Of a stretch of 53,491 nt of DNA, positions 25,937 through 33,885 are shown piece by piece. Within the stretch, counting starts at the first letter, position 1. Each line of letters starts with the position of its first letter. Below the pieces are notes generated by a model. That model ran no database searches. It worked only from the letters and a program-made list of their open reading frames with translations, and was not told the origin of the DNA. The stretch comes from Paenibacillus xylanivorans (GTDB lineage Bacteria > Bacillota > Bacilli > Paenibacillales > Paenibacillaceae), in contig NZ_LITU01000083.1 in assembly GCF_001280595.1 (NCBI RefSeq), forward strand, positions 207,941-261,431, in the 5' to 3' direction. The translations under genes were made by a program, and so were the position numbers.

Positions 25937-25993
25937 ATGGAGAGGAAAGTGTTAGTAACAGCCTACATTGTCTCCTTTTTTCTCTTCTTTTAA
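25937..25993 (+). CDS. 18-residue hydrophobic peptide ORF under a LexA-like promoter
   Basis: The ATG at 25937 opens the frame MERKVLVTAYIVSFFLFF: a short charged start followed by a hydrophobic run that could insert in a membrane. The nearest Shine-Dalgarno match (AGGA) is too close to the ATG. A GTG at 25949 with GAGG upstream is an alternative. SOS-controlled hydrophobic micro-proteins such as TisB are known toxins, which makes the layout suggestive. Translation is unproven and the transcript may be non-coding. Confidence 0.25.
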   Translation: MERKVLVTAYIVSFFLFF

Positions 25994-26167
25994 AAACATC
26001 ATTCAGGACAAGCCTTCTCCAAAATAAGGTATAATTTTTGGGTTTTGCAGGAAACCTAAGGGCATAAAGAAAACAACTTGATGTAACAGAGGAATGGATG
26101 AAGTGCCTTTGGGACGGTCCGTTGGTACTACCGACGGTTATGAAGAGGATTGCCAAAGCATTGCAAC

Positions 26168-26197
26168 AAAAAAGGCCCTGCCTTGGGCGGCGGGGCC
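26168..26197 (-). terminator. Terminator of the TIR-like operon
   Basis: On the minus strand, GGCCCCGCC and GGCAGGGCC arms (26189-26197 with 26174-26182) form a GC-rich stem followed by six T (26168-26173). Confidence 0.85.
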
Positions 26198-26246
26198 AGA
26201 TGATCTGCCGAACCAGACGGCAGAGTTGTATATGAGCATAAAGCGG

Positions 26247-26480
26247 TTAAGCCAGATACTGAGGTTTCTCGTAAAGAGCCTCTTTTTCCAGAATCACTTT
26301 GTAAGGTCTTTCCTTACCCTTCAGGGAAGGGCCAATCGTAGTCAGCGGTACGGCCGGTTTGTGGAAACGATCTTCTTCCTTAGGTTCCGGAACCGGTCGT
26401 GATGCTTCGGGCGCAGAACTGAGGCGTACCTTTTTCTCGCTGCCCCAGCGCTTGCTTATTTTTTTCGTTTCCGGTTTCAT
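26247..26480 (-). CDS. Small basic partner protein of the TIR-like gene
   Basis: This 77-residue protein starts with ATG overlapping the TGA of the TIR-like gene in the form ATGA (26477-26480), the classic sign of translational coupling. It is Lys/Glu/Pro-rich (KPETKKISKRWGSEKKVRLS, then a Pro-rich middle, then KERPYKVILEKEALYEKPQY) and probably mostly disordered. It has no signal peptide, membrane segment or recognised domain. Its tight linkage to a predicted NAD-processing effector suggests a dedicated partner: inhibitor, adaptor or sensor. I do not recognise the family. Confidence 0.7.
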   Translation of the reverse strand: MKPETKKISKRWGSEKKVRLSSAPEASRPVPEPKEEDRFHKPAVPLTTIGPSLKGKERPYKVILEKEALYEKPQYLA

Positions 26481-27514
26481 TCCGGTTCGCCTCCTAACAA
26501 ATCGTTGATGGCGTTGAACAGATGACGATTCTCCAAGTCAATCTGCTGAAATATCGCCTCATCCGCTTCAATATGTCCAATAATGTGGACTGTAATTACA
26601 TATCTCTTGGCTACAGGATAGCATAGCAGATACTCTTTCTCAAGGTAATCGTCGTAGAGATTGATCTTGATTTTGTTCTCCAGGTAAGAATCAATGACCA
26701 GAATACGCTTCGGATCATTGGGCTGCTTGTCGTCATTGGCGGACAAGTTATATTTTCTCCCCGGTTCCCCAACATTACCACATAATTGCTCAATATGACC
26801 ACTGTCATCTGTACGGTATATGGCTGTTCCGCGTACAGCGAATGGAGGATGAGAGACAAAGGCACTGCGGAGTGCGTCGCTCATTCGCTCCAACATTACC
26901 GAGTCTGCTTTGCGGGTTCGCAGCAATTCCCTGAAGAATCGCAGCAGCTTGAGCAGTTGTAACCGTGCCTCCCCCTCAGACCTTTTGTGCTTCTCAATGA
27001 TTTTTTCCACTTCGGGATCGCTCCAGCGTCCCTGTTCTTCGATGCTGTCCGCGATTTTGGAGCAGGCCACGGAGACGGCTGGCGCCCATTTCCCATCTGA
27101 ACGAATTTCATAAACGAGTGGATTTAATCCCAGCAGGTCTGTAGGCATGCGTAAACCTTCAATTTTGGAGGCGTCTTTGATGTCCGTAATATCCTCAGGA
27201 AGAATGAAAAAAATGCGCTTTCGTCCTAGCCGGCCCATAAACAAACCCATTTCCAGCATTGTATTATCACGAACAGAAGCATAGTACTTCCCACGAATTT
27301 TCGATATATCATCCGGATGAAAAATAAAAATGGCAAAGTCAGTCGTACGAACTTCTGCTTCCAGATCGTCCATGGTATAACTGCTTGGATTAAAAACTCC
27401 GGAGTACCAAGGGGTAACTTCGGCCGAGAAACGTAAGTTTTCGTGTACTGCGGCTGCAATCGGCTTCGCTTCCAGCGAGCAGCCAATAAAGACTCTTGGC
27501 TTTAACGTTTTCAT
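26477..27514 (-). CDS. TIR-like (PF10137-type, CAP12-like) nucleotide-binding protein with C-terminal sensor-like domain
   Basis: The 345-residue protein starts at the ATG at 27514, five bases after GAGGCGG. Residues about 6-150 form a TIR-like domain: RVFIGCSLEAKPIAAAVHEN, TPWYSGVF, FAIFIFHPDD and RDNTMLEMGLFMGRLGRKR. Glu88 in 'ExGLFxGRLGR' is the likely catalytic residue. This family occurs in CBASS Cap12/TIR-STING effectors and degrades NAD+. A helical middle (about 160-215) leads to a C-terminal domain (about 225-345; RYVITVHIIGHIEADEAIF) that looks GAF-like and might sense a ligand. No cyclase gene is nearby. It forms a two-gene operon with a small basic protein. Confidence 0.8.
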   Translation of the reverse strand: MKTLKPRVFIGCSLEAKPIAAAVHENLRFSAEVTPWYSGVFNPSSYTMDDLEAEVRTTDFAIFIFHPDDISKIRGKYYASVRDNTMLEMGLFMGRLGRKRIFFILPEDITDIKDASKIEGLRMPTDLLGLNPLVYEIRSDGKWAPAVSVACSKIADSIEEQGRWSDPEVEKIIEKHKRSEGEARLQLLKLLRFFRELLRTRKADSVMLERMSDALRSAFVSHPPFAVRGTAIYRTDDSGHIEQLCGNVGEPGRKYNLSANDDKQPNDPKRILVIDSYLENKIKINLYDDYLEKEYLLCYPVAKRYVITVHIIGHIEADEAIFQQIDLENRHLFNAINDLLGGEPE

Positions 27515-27555
27515 CAATCCGCCTCGCTTAAACGGTAGTGGGAATCAATTGTTAT

Positions 27556-27564
27556 ATTATACCA
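27556..27564 (-). promoter_or_regulatory. Extended -10 promoter of the TIR-like operon
   Basis: On the minus strand TGGTATAAT gives a perfect TATAAT with the extended TGn element, 42 bases before the ATG. The -35 region (CAGACT) is poor, as extended -10 promoters tolerate. A GAAACGTTTC palindrome lies just upstream (27585-27594). Confidence 0.55.
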
Positions 27565-27922
27565 TAAAAAGCAGAGTAAGTCTGGAAACGTTTCGCTGAA
27601 CCAAAGATAAGCCGATTACATCTGCTATAGTGTATGTGCAAGAGGGAAATGATTCCTTTAAAATCCGCGGAAAAATAAAAAATGGACCCAAATTGTCACA
27701 GTTGGGTGACTGGACAGTTATATTTGGAAGCTTCAATCATAGAATGAAGGAGCAGATTGCACCATTAGGTAGAGAAGCTTGTCCTGGTGTGGCTGTTTGG
27801 CGACTTATGCAGGACAAAGTGTGCTTTTTGCGCATTTTTGAAGGGTCTGCTGTTTCGACCCAATCACATCGGTGTTATATAATAGAAGAATAAGCAAGTT
27901 AGCTTAGATTTTTAAACTAAAC
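27565..27922. other. Intergenic region without a supported gene
   Basis: A plus-strand frame of 87 codons (27630-27893) has no ribosome binding site and no family resemblance; I do not annotate it. Nothing else is seen. Confidence 0.4.
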
Positions 27923-28075
27923 CTTTACACGGTAACGGAGAGTGTAGAACCCGTCTGAAGAAACGAAGTGTTCGCCTTTATCACAGGATTTTTCCCTTAG
28001 GAAAAGGGAATCAATAAAATCCGGGGATAACAGCGATTGGAAGAGGGTGCTACAATCGAAGTGATTAGTGTAAAG
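27923..28075 (+). repeat. Dispersed structured repeat element, copy 1
   Basis: This copy is bounded by CTTTACAC (27923-27930) and GTGTAAAG (28068-28075). Inner arms TTATCACAGGATTTT (27978-27992) and AAAATCCGGGGATAA (28016-28030) enclose a perfect TTCCCTT/AAGGGAA hairpin (27992-28010). Long blocks are shared with copy 2 at 46518-46668, for example GTTCGCCTTTATC and GGGGATAACAGCGAT. The TIR-bounded, folded layout suggests a MITE-like element or structured RNA. It sits upstream of yitT. Confidence 0.75.
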
Positions 28076-28261
28076 TATACGTTTAATTGGCATAGCTAAC
28101 CACCAACAGACAGAAAGGATCAGGATACCATGAGTTCCCGAAGGATAATCTCCCCAAGGACGATCTGGAAACGTTACGATCTCTCTTACACTTAGCGCCC
28201 CTTGTAGAGTACACCACCGTAAAGAAAAAAAACGGCTGACTCTGCGAAAGAGGGGATTGGA

Positions 28262-28399
28262 ATGAATAATATTCGAAGGACAAATACGATGATTTCTTCC
28301 AGGCTTGCCTTTTGCAGGGTACGGTCGGTGCAAACCAACCTTTACAAACTGCGAGGGAACCTGAATGAAGAGAACATCGTTAACCTTACAACAAGTTAA
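28262..28399 (+). CDS. Possible short basic upstream ORF overlapping the YitT start
   Basis: ATG at 28262 follows GAGGGGATTGGA and opens 45 codons, rich in Arg and Asn (NNIRRTNTMISSRLAFCRVR). It ends 35 bases inside the YitT-family gene in another frame. It might couple translation of the downstream gene, or it may be spurious. Only the ribosome binding site supports it. Confidence 0.25.
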   Translation: MNNIRRTNTMISSRLAFCRVRSVQTNLYKLRGNLNEENIVNLTTS

Positions 28400-29087
28400 G
28401 ACAGAGGCGGGTAAATTCGCCATTATGCTGCTCGGAACGTTTATTTTGGCATTTGCCTACTATCACATTAATTTTCAGAATCATTTATCGGAGGGCGGAT
28501 TTGTCGGTCTGGCCCTGCTTGGAAAATACGCGACAGGCTTATCACCTGCCATCGGCATGCTGCTGCTGGATATTCCAGTTATGATTCTGGCCTGGTTCAT
28601 CAAGGGCTGGAAGTTCATGATTCAGGCGCTGCTAGGTGTGGCTGCATTCTCATTGTTCTATGACGGGTTTGAGCGGTACTCCACCCTGGTCATTCCGTTT
28701 CACGGTAATCTGTGGATTCCGGCAGTCCTGTCCGGTGTTATCACCGGTGTGGGAGCTGGCATGGTGCTTCGATTCGGAGGAGCGACAGGCGGAGACGACA
28801 TTCTGGCGGTGCTCATTAGCCGTTGGAAGGGCTGGAAGCTGGGAACGGTTTTCTTTGTCAGCGATGCGTTTGTACTCGGATTGTCGCTTTTCTTTCTACC
28901 GGTAAAAGAAACTTTATATACCATTCTGGCGGTATGGATTGCCAGCAAAGTTATAACGTATATGGTCAGTTTCCCGGCTCGTCGGACAGTTACGACTTCT
29001 GCTGTGAAGCTACCCGTGTCAACTGCAGCCAAAGTGGTCAGCGGTGCCTCACAACGAGCTCCGGTGGCTAGAGGGGTTTCGCATTAA
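28365..29087 (+). CDS. YitT family (DUF161) membrane protein
   Basis: The 240-residue product has five to six membrane segments spread over residues 17-205. The YitT motifs are GGFVGLALLGKYATGLSPAI near residue 45 and GGATGGDDILAVLISRWKGWKLGT near residue 140. Unlike many YitT proteins it lacks the C-terminal DUF2179 domain; the tail is a short basic/Ser/Val-rich extension. Function of the family is unknown, although it is widespread in Firmicutes. GAGGGA lies before the ATG. The upstream region carries the dispersed repeat, and a long-loop terminator follows. Confidence 0.85.
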   Translation: MKRTSLTLQQVKTEAGKFAIMLLGTFILAFAYYHINFQNHLSEGGFVGLALLGKYATGLSPAIGMLLLDIPVMILAWFIKGWKFMIQALLGVAAFSLFYDGFERYSTLVIPFHGNLWIPAVLSGVITGVGAGMVLRFGGATGGDDILAVLISRWKGWKLGTVFFVSDAFVLGLSLFFLPVKETLYTILAVWIASKVITYMVSFPARRTVTTSAVKLPVSTAAKVVSGASQRAPVARGVSH

Positions 29088-29154
29088 ACTTAACCCTCAC
29101 CCTATCCGGAATGAATCTTGTTCGGGTAAGGTGGGCTTGCCTCATACCAAACAT

Positions 29155-29210
29155 AAAGCCCTTTTGCATGCTTGATGGGAATCATTCCATTAGCGGCGAA
29201 GGGCTTTTTG
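29155..29210 (+). terminator. Long-loop terminator after the YitT gene
   Basis: AAAGCCCTT (29155-29163) pairs with AAGGGCTTT (29199-29207), followed by T residues. The 35-base loop contains a weak inner stem. Confidence 0.6.
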
Positions 29211-29273
29211 CTTGCTCTAGTATATAAATAGACGTAGTACATTCACATATATCCTATTTTAGAACAGATCCAA

Positions 29274-29748
29274 TTAAGGCTTGATGGAAGAAGCAATTTG
29301 ACCATCTTCATTATGGATAATAGCCCGAATGTTCTGTTTTTCACTCTTTTCTTTGGCAGCATCCACAGCCTCGGTTTTGGTTCGGAACGTAGCCAGAGAT
29401 TTGGATTGACCTTCTTCCTTGATGGCCCAGCCAGAGTCGGCAGGAACGACATGAATATTATCATGGGCTCTTGGAAGAAGAGACAGGCTCGGAATGACGG
29501 CGTGGAGATGAGGATTTTCCATGCTCCGATTTGCTGTCTGATGAAGAATGTTTCGTATCCTGCTTCGAATTCTTCGACGTGAGATGATTCTCATCCCATT
29601 CTTCTGCTTTTGCAGTAGCGATCGCAATGGAGCGTCCTTCCTCATAACCGTCATCCAGCAGTGCATTGGCAATTTCGATGGCCTTATGTCTGACACGAGG
29701 CTCCAGATTTTTCATGGAAACGGGATAATCCTGTTTGTTCCACGGCAT
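29274..29748 (-). pseudogene. YdaT-like DUF2188 protein split by one frameshift
   Basis: The ATG at 29748 follows GGAGGG. The first frame gives MPWNKQDYPVSMKNLEPRVR and KAIEIANALLDDGYEEGRSI, the N-terminal region of B. subtilis YdaT-type proteins, then a Ser/Lys-rich linker. It stops at 29461-29463. One base earlier in the run GGG (29465-29467) the other frame continues with HDNIHVVPADSGWAIKEEGQ and FRTKTEAVDAAKEKSEKQNI, a DUF2188 domain ending at 29274. Removing one base of the run restores a single protein of about 157 residues. It may be a true frameshift or a sequencing error. Confidence 0.8.
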
Positions 29749-29973
29749 ATTGATTCCCTCCTGTACAATATAAGTTATTTGTATATTACCCTGTACCCGG
29801 ATGAATAAACGATTGTTTTGGAGAACCTCGAAGCTTTTGCTGTGGATTTTGTACATTCTACCGTTCAACTTCTCTGCACTTTTCTATACTTTTTTATGTG
29901 GATGAGGAGTATAATGCTTCCATACTTAAAGGTACAATAGAAGCACATTAGGAAAAGACAAGGAGATTTACAT

Positions 29974-30774
29974 ATGTTTAGTTTGAGCCTAGCCATCCCT
30001 ATGTTGTTTACCATGCTTATTCATGCTGCTGACAGTCTGTCCTATGCGCTGCGCCTTGGGGGATTACGTACTCGCAGAATAGCGCTGGCCTTGTCCCTAT
30101 CCGGAATTTTGCTGCTGGTCTCGCGTACCTCCAATATGGCCCAAGGGCCGATGGTAGGTAATCTGGTGGACACAGCGACAAGTGGAGGAAACCCACATTT
30201 TGCAGCGCAGCTGCACTGGCTAATGGGTGCGGCTACGGTAGGAACAGCCATAGCGATATTATGTTTTCCAACTATGGTTAAACTCGCTTCCCGGATGGTT
30301 GTTCATTTTGAGGCGGCAGGGTCGATTCCTTCCATGGTTAGAGGCATGCTGAAGCGCAGCAAGATCAAAAATGCAACGTATTATATTACCCCACCATCTT
30401 GGAAGATGGCGAAACGATTAGTACAACATGGCATGCCCAGACGTCTAATGATGTTGAACATAGCGGTGACAGCAATTTATACGACCGGAGTCCTGTCCAG
30501 TCTTTACGCTGCGTATCTTTATCCGGGGCAGGCTGTAGCTGCTTCACAATCCACCGGACTCATTAATGGAGTAGCGACCATTCTGTTAACGATCCTGATC
30601 GATCCTCGTATTTCGTTGCTCAGCGACAAATCACTGCGCGGTGAAATCCGGCTGGATCGAATGAATCAGATCTATGGTTGTATGCTCATATCTCGTTTAT
30701 TCGGCACATTGTTGGCTCAGTTGTTATTGATTCCATTTGCCTATTGGATCGGCTGGATTGTAAGTATGATGTGA
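29974..30774 (+). CDS. amj: Lipid II flippase Amj
   Basis: The 266-residue membrane protein has about six hydrophobic segments. It matches the Amj (YdaH, DUF2837) family: LSLAIPMLFTMLIHAADSLS at the N-terminus, RTSNMAQGPMVGNLVDTATS near residue 50, and DPRISLLSDKSL near 210. Amj moves the lipid-linked peptidoglycan precursor across the membrane as an alternative to MurJ. ACAAGGAGATTTACAT gives a well-spaced ribosome binding site before the ATG. A TATAAT (29910-29915) about 60 bases upstream is a likely -10. It is closed by a strong bidirectional terminator. Confidence 0.9.
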   Translation: MFSLSLAIPMLFTMLIHAADSLSYALRLGGLRTRRIALALSLSGILLLVSRTSNMAQGPMVGNLVDTATSGGNPHFAAQLHWLMGAATVGTAIAILCFPTMVKLASRMVVHFEAAGSIPSMVRGMLKRSKIKNATYYITPPSWKMAKRLVQHGMPRRLMMLNIAVTAIYTTGVLSSLYAAYLYPGQAVAASQSTGLINGVATILLTILIDPRISLLSDKSLRGEIRLDRMNQIYGCMLISRLFGTLLAQLLLIPFAYWIGWIVSMM

Positions 30775-30844
30775 TAGCCGATGTGAAGAGGTAGGTAAGA
30801 AGAGAAGTAACCCTGATTCCGATCTATATACAAAAAGGCACACT

Positions 30845-30893
30845 AAAAAGGGGATTTCCCATATGTCATAAACATGATGGGAATCCCCTTTTT
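30845..30893. terminator. Bidirectional terminator between amj and msrAB
   Basis: AAAAAGGGGATTTCCCA (30845-30861) pairs with TGGGAATCCCCTTTTT (30878-30893), giving T runs in both directions between convergent genes. Confidence 0.92.
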
Positions 30894-30959
30894 GGTGTAT
30901 TGCGCAGCGGTCGATTCGTTAGCGCTTCATTCAATTCCGTTACTTTATTGAACCGTTAC

Positions 30960-31922
30960 TTAATTAAACAGTACGGCGTATTCGGCGTATCCTTCTTTTT
31001 CTAGATCTTCTTTGGGTACAAAACGAAGCGCCGCGGAATTGATGCAATAACGCATTCCACCCGCTTCGGCAGGGCCGTCGTTGAACAGGTGACCCAGATG
31101 GGAATCTCCTTCACGACTTCTCACTTCGGTCCGAATCATGAAGTGGCTGAGATCCGTTTTTTCCTTCACATTGTAGTCCCGGAGTGGACGGGTGAAGCTT
31201 GGCCAGCCGCAGCCGGAATCGTATTTGTCGGTGGAACTGAACAGCGGCTCACCGGATACGATGTCCACGTAAATTCCGTCACCGTGGTGATCCCAGAACT
31301 CGTTGTGGAACGCTGGTTCGGTTGCGTTGTTCTGGGTAACTTCATATTGCAGCGCCGTCAGACGCTCTTTCAGGCCGTCTTTATCCACTTTGCCGGACCA
31401 CGTGCGTTCGATAAAGTCTTCGCGTCCAGAACCTTTGCGGTACCGTTTGTAGTGCGCAGGGTTTTTGTGGTGGTAACCTTGGTGATGCTCCTCTGCTTCA
31501 TAGAACGTTTTCGCTGGCAAAATCGGTGTGAAGATGGGTTTGTCGAAGCGTCCGCTTTGTGCCAGAGCTGCTTTGGAAGCTTCTGCGATCTGGCGCTGTT
31601 CTTCACTATGATAGAAGATGGCCGTCTGATAAGATGATCCACGGTCGTGGAATTGTCCACCCGTATCTGTTGGGTCGATCTGTTGCCAGAACAATTCAAC
31701 GAGCTTCTCATAAGGGAAGATGGCCGGGTCAAACGTAATTTGAACGGCCTCTACATGACCTGTCGTTTCCGAGCAGACCTCCTCATACGTTGGGTTCTCG
31801 GTATGTCCTCCTGTATACCCCGATACAATCTTATGAATGCCGGGCAGTTCCTCGAAGGGGGATACCATACACCAGAAGCATCCGCCTGCAAAAGTTGCTT
31901 TTTCACTTGAATGTTGTTCCAT
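30960..31922 (-). CDS. msrAB: Bifunctional methionine sulfoxide reductase MsrA-MsrB
   Basis: In this 320-residue fusion the MsrA half (about 1-160) carries GCFWC with catalytic Cys15 and the usual YTGGHTENPTYEEVCSETTG and PTDTGGQFHDRGSSYQTAIF. The MsrB half (about 175-320) carries SGCGWPSF, the R-x-GDSHLGHLF region and the catalytic Cys293 in RYCINSAALRF. The MsrB half lacks the zinc CxxC pairs of many homologues. It reduces both S- and R-methionine sulfoxide, repairing oxidised proteins. It is monocistronic, with its own promoter and a convergent terminator. The order MsrA-MsrB is common in Firmicutes. Confidence 0.95.
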   Translation of the reverse strand: MEQHSSEKATFAGGCFWCMVSPFEELPGIHKIVSGYTGGHTENPTYEEVCSETTGHVEAVQITFDPAIFPYEKLVELFWQQIDPTDTGGQFHDRGSSYQTAIFYHSEEQRQIAEASKAALAQSGRFDKPIFTPILPAKTFYEAEEHHQGYHHKNPAHYKRYRKGSGREDFIERTWSGKVDKDGLKERLTALQYEVTQNNATEPAFHNEFWDHHGDGIYVDIVSGEPLFSSTDKYDSGCGWPSFTRPLRDYNVKEKTDLSHFMIRTEVRSREGDSHLGHLFNDGPAEAGGMRYCINSAALRFVPKEDLEKEGYAEYAVLFN

Positions 31923-31973
31923 GCTATAGTCACTCCATTTCTGATGAAGATCGATATTTTGGCTTACTCTTCT

Positions 31974-32002
31974 ATTATATCCTGAATTGGCAAGCCAACC
32001 AA
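31974..32002 (-). promoter_or_regulatory. Promoter of msrAB
   Basis: On the minus strand TTGGTT (31997-32002), a 17-bp spacer and TATAAT (31974-31979), about 52 bases before the start codon. Confidence 0.6.
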
Positions 32003-32050
32003 GCAGGATCGTAAAGAGGATGAATCTGTACTGTTTCTGACTGGCCCGAT

Positions 32051-32704
32051 TTAGATTTTTTTACGAGAGCGCAAGCGAAACAAGAGCAATATTATCGTCA
32101 TGAACACCAGATAACCGGCAAGGATCAACAGACTCAGCCAGATCGATGATTCTGCTTGCGCACCCGCGTAGGCAAAAACAAAAATTGCAGGCAGTTTGCC
32201 AATCGCCGTCGCGACCATGAATACCCAGAATGGGGTGTAGGTAATGCCCGCGTAGATATTAACCGCCATTTGGGGCACGATGGGCAACAGTCGCATAGAC
32301 ATGATACCCATGAAGGGATGAGCCTCCATCCATGTTGTAAATCGATTCAAACCTCGAATGCGTTCGAGATAGGACCTGGATTGATTTCTGAATATCGTTC
32401 TTGCTCCGGTGTATACCAGCAGTGCAGCAAGCGTGGTTCCAAGCCAGCATATCCAGGCAGCTGTTGTGGTACCGTAACTGTAGCCAAAGGCAATAATGAC
32501 GATTTTGTACGGAATTACGGGTACAAGAGCAAACAACGTCGCCATGGCGAGTAAAAGTGGAATGGACTGATGCAGATCGGTCCAGGCCAGCAGTTCATAT
32601 CTGTAAATAAACGTGACTCCGGCAAGTAAAACATATAAGAGGAGCCATAACCATTTTCGCAAAATCCCAAACGCTCCTTTCAGACCAGGAAAGCCCACCT
32701 TCAT
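32051..32704 (-). CDS. TVP38/TMEM64-type (VTT/DedA-like) membrane protein
   Basis: The 217-residue protein has about five to six membrane segments. The VTT-domain core is ALVPVIPYKIVIIAFGYSYG, TTTAAWICWLGTTLAALLVY and MRLLPIVPQMAVNIYAGITY. Relatives are lipid scramblases or flippases, or have unknown membrane roles. The start is uncertain: the frame is open to a TTG at 32761 and a GTG at 32740, and none has a good ribosome binding site. I use the ATG at 32704. It is divergent from the Gfo/Idh/MocA gene at 32863. Confidence 0.8.
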   Translation of the reverse strand: MKVGFPGLKGAFGILRKWLWLLLYVLLAGVTFIYRYELLAWTDLHQSIPLLLAMATLFALVPVIPYKIVIIAFGYSYGTTTAAWICWLGTTLAALLVYTGARTIFRNQSRSYLERIRGLNRFTTWMEAHPFMGIMSMRLLPIVPQMAVNIYAGITYTPFWVFMVATAIGKLPAIFVFAYAGAQAESSIWLSLLILAGYLVFMTIILLLFRLRSRKKI

Positions 32705-32862
32705 CCCAATCCGTATGGCTTTCTCTCTAAAGTTTACCACGTTCGACCAACGGATGAACAATTCGTGCTGGCTCTGGCTTCAATCACTGGCATGTTGCTG
32801 CCTGAAGGGTTACACTATAGGACGTAGAAATATAGAACTCATCTGAAGGTGGAATGATCATA

Positions 32863-33801
32863 ATGGAAACAACCAAGCGAACCCGTGCTGCGATCATCGG
32901 ACTCGGGGATATTGCACGTAAAGTATATTTGCCGCTGTTGACTGCCCACTCGAACGTGGAAATCACGGGGATTATGAACCGTTCTCCCGAGCCGGTGAAG
33001 GAAATTCAGCATACCTATAGATTGAATAATGGCACAACGGATATGAAAGAATTGTTGTCCTGGGATCTGGATGCGGTGTTTGTACATACAGCGACAGAAG
33101 CCCATTTTGACATTGTCATGCAATGTTTGGAGCGGGGGCTGGCTGTATATGTGGACAAACCTCTGTCCTATACATTGCGGGAGTCGGAAGAAATGACCGC
33201 TTTTGCCGAAGCGCAAGGCCTATTGTTGGCCGTAGGATTTAACCGGAGATTTGCACCATTGTATCAAAATGCGAAAGATTGGATGCATGCTGGACAAGGC
33301 TTCGAATCCCTGACAGTCACCAAGCATCGGACAGGTATTCAGGATCGTCCGGCTGCGGAAACCATTTATGATGATCTGATTCATATCCTTGACCTGATGT
33401 TATGGTATTCCGATCACAATGTGCAGCTGCTCCATCAGTGGATACGCAAAAATGAACTGGACCGATTGCTGCATGCGGCAGGATCAGCCAAGCTGGGCAG
33501 AACGGCGTATGGTAGATTTGATATGGTACGCCAAGCTGGAGCAGATTTGGAGAAACTTGAATTGTACGGCGGGGGGCGATCGGTAGAAGTGGTCAACATG
33601 GACATGGCGAAGTATGAGGAACGCGGCGCACAGGAACGCAAGGTAACCTTTGGCAGCTGGGAAAGTATTTTGAACCGAAGAGGATTCACAGGAGCCATTG
33701 ATCAATTTTTGGCAAATCTTGAAACCCCGGATGACTGTGCGATCAGTGCGAGTCACGTCATGGACAGCCATGACTTGGCTGAACAGCTGATCCGCGGTTG
33801 A
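32863..33801 (+). CDS. Gfo/Idh/MocA-family oxidoreductase (1)
   Basis: This 312-residue NAD(P)-dependent oxidoreductase starts at the ATG at 32863, ten bases after AAGGTGG (an ATG at 32854 is too close). It has the Rossmann motif AAIIGLGDIARKVYLPLL and DKPLSYTLRE with the catalytic Lys of the EKP-type motif. HILDLMLWYSD is the substrate-binding H-x-x-D. The C-terminal half is shorter than in many relatives. The substrate is unknown, probably a sugar or sugar derivative. It stands apart from the operon at 35244, with the 33886 gene between them. Confidence 0.85.
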   Translation: METTKRTRAAIIGLGDIARKVYLPLLTAHSNVEITGIMNRSPEPVKEIQHTYRLNNGTTDMKELLSWDLDAVFVHTATEAHFDIVMQCLERGLAVYVDKPLSYTLRESEEMTAFAEAQGLLLAVGFNRRFAPLYQNAKDWMHAGQGFESLTVTKHRTGIQDRPAAETIYDDLIHILDLMLWYSDHNVQLLHQWIRKNELDRLLHAAGSAKLGRTAYGRFDMVRQAGADLEKLELYGGGRSVEVVNMDMAKYEERGAQERKVTFGSWESILNRRGFTGAIDQFLANLETPDDCAISASHVMDSHDLAEQLIRG

Positions 33802-33885
33802 TTTTGCAGAAGGGTAGTGCGGGAGTGTGAATGTAGGCTTCCGCACCGATGATTCATTAAACGATATTGGAGGAACAATAACACC

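Noticed and set aside
26094..26402. 102-codon plus-strand frame starting MDEVPLG
   Set aside because: It runs through the GC-rich terminator of the TIR-like operon and antisense to the small partner gene; reading is best explained as a shadow.
26477..27514. Full CBASS operon
   Set aside because: Only a TIR-like effector and a small partner are present; no nucleotidyltransferase, Cap2 or Cap3 gene is visible on either side.
27583..27598. Possible cre site (GGAAACGTTTCGC) upstream of the TIR-like operon
   Set aside because: Two mismatches to the cre consensus including the terminal CA; noted only as a palindrome.
27630..27893. 87-codon plus-strand frame opposite the TIR-like operon promoter
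   Set aside because: No ribosome binding site, no recognisable domain and no terminator; probably chance.
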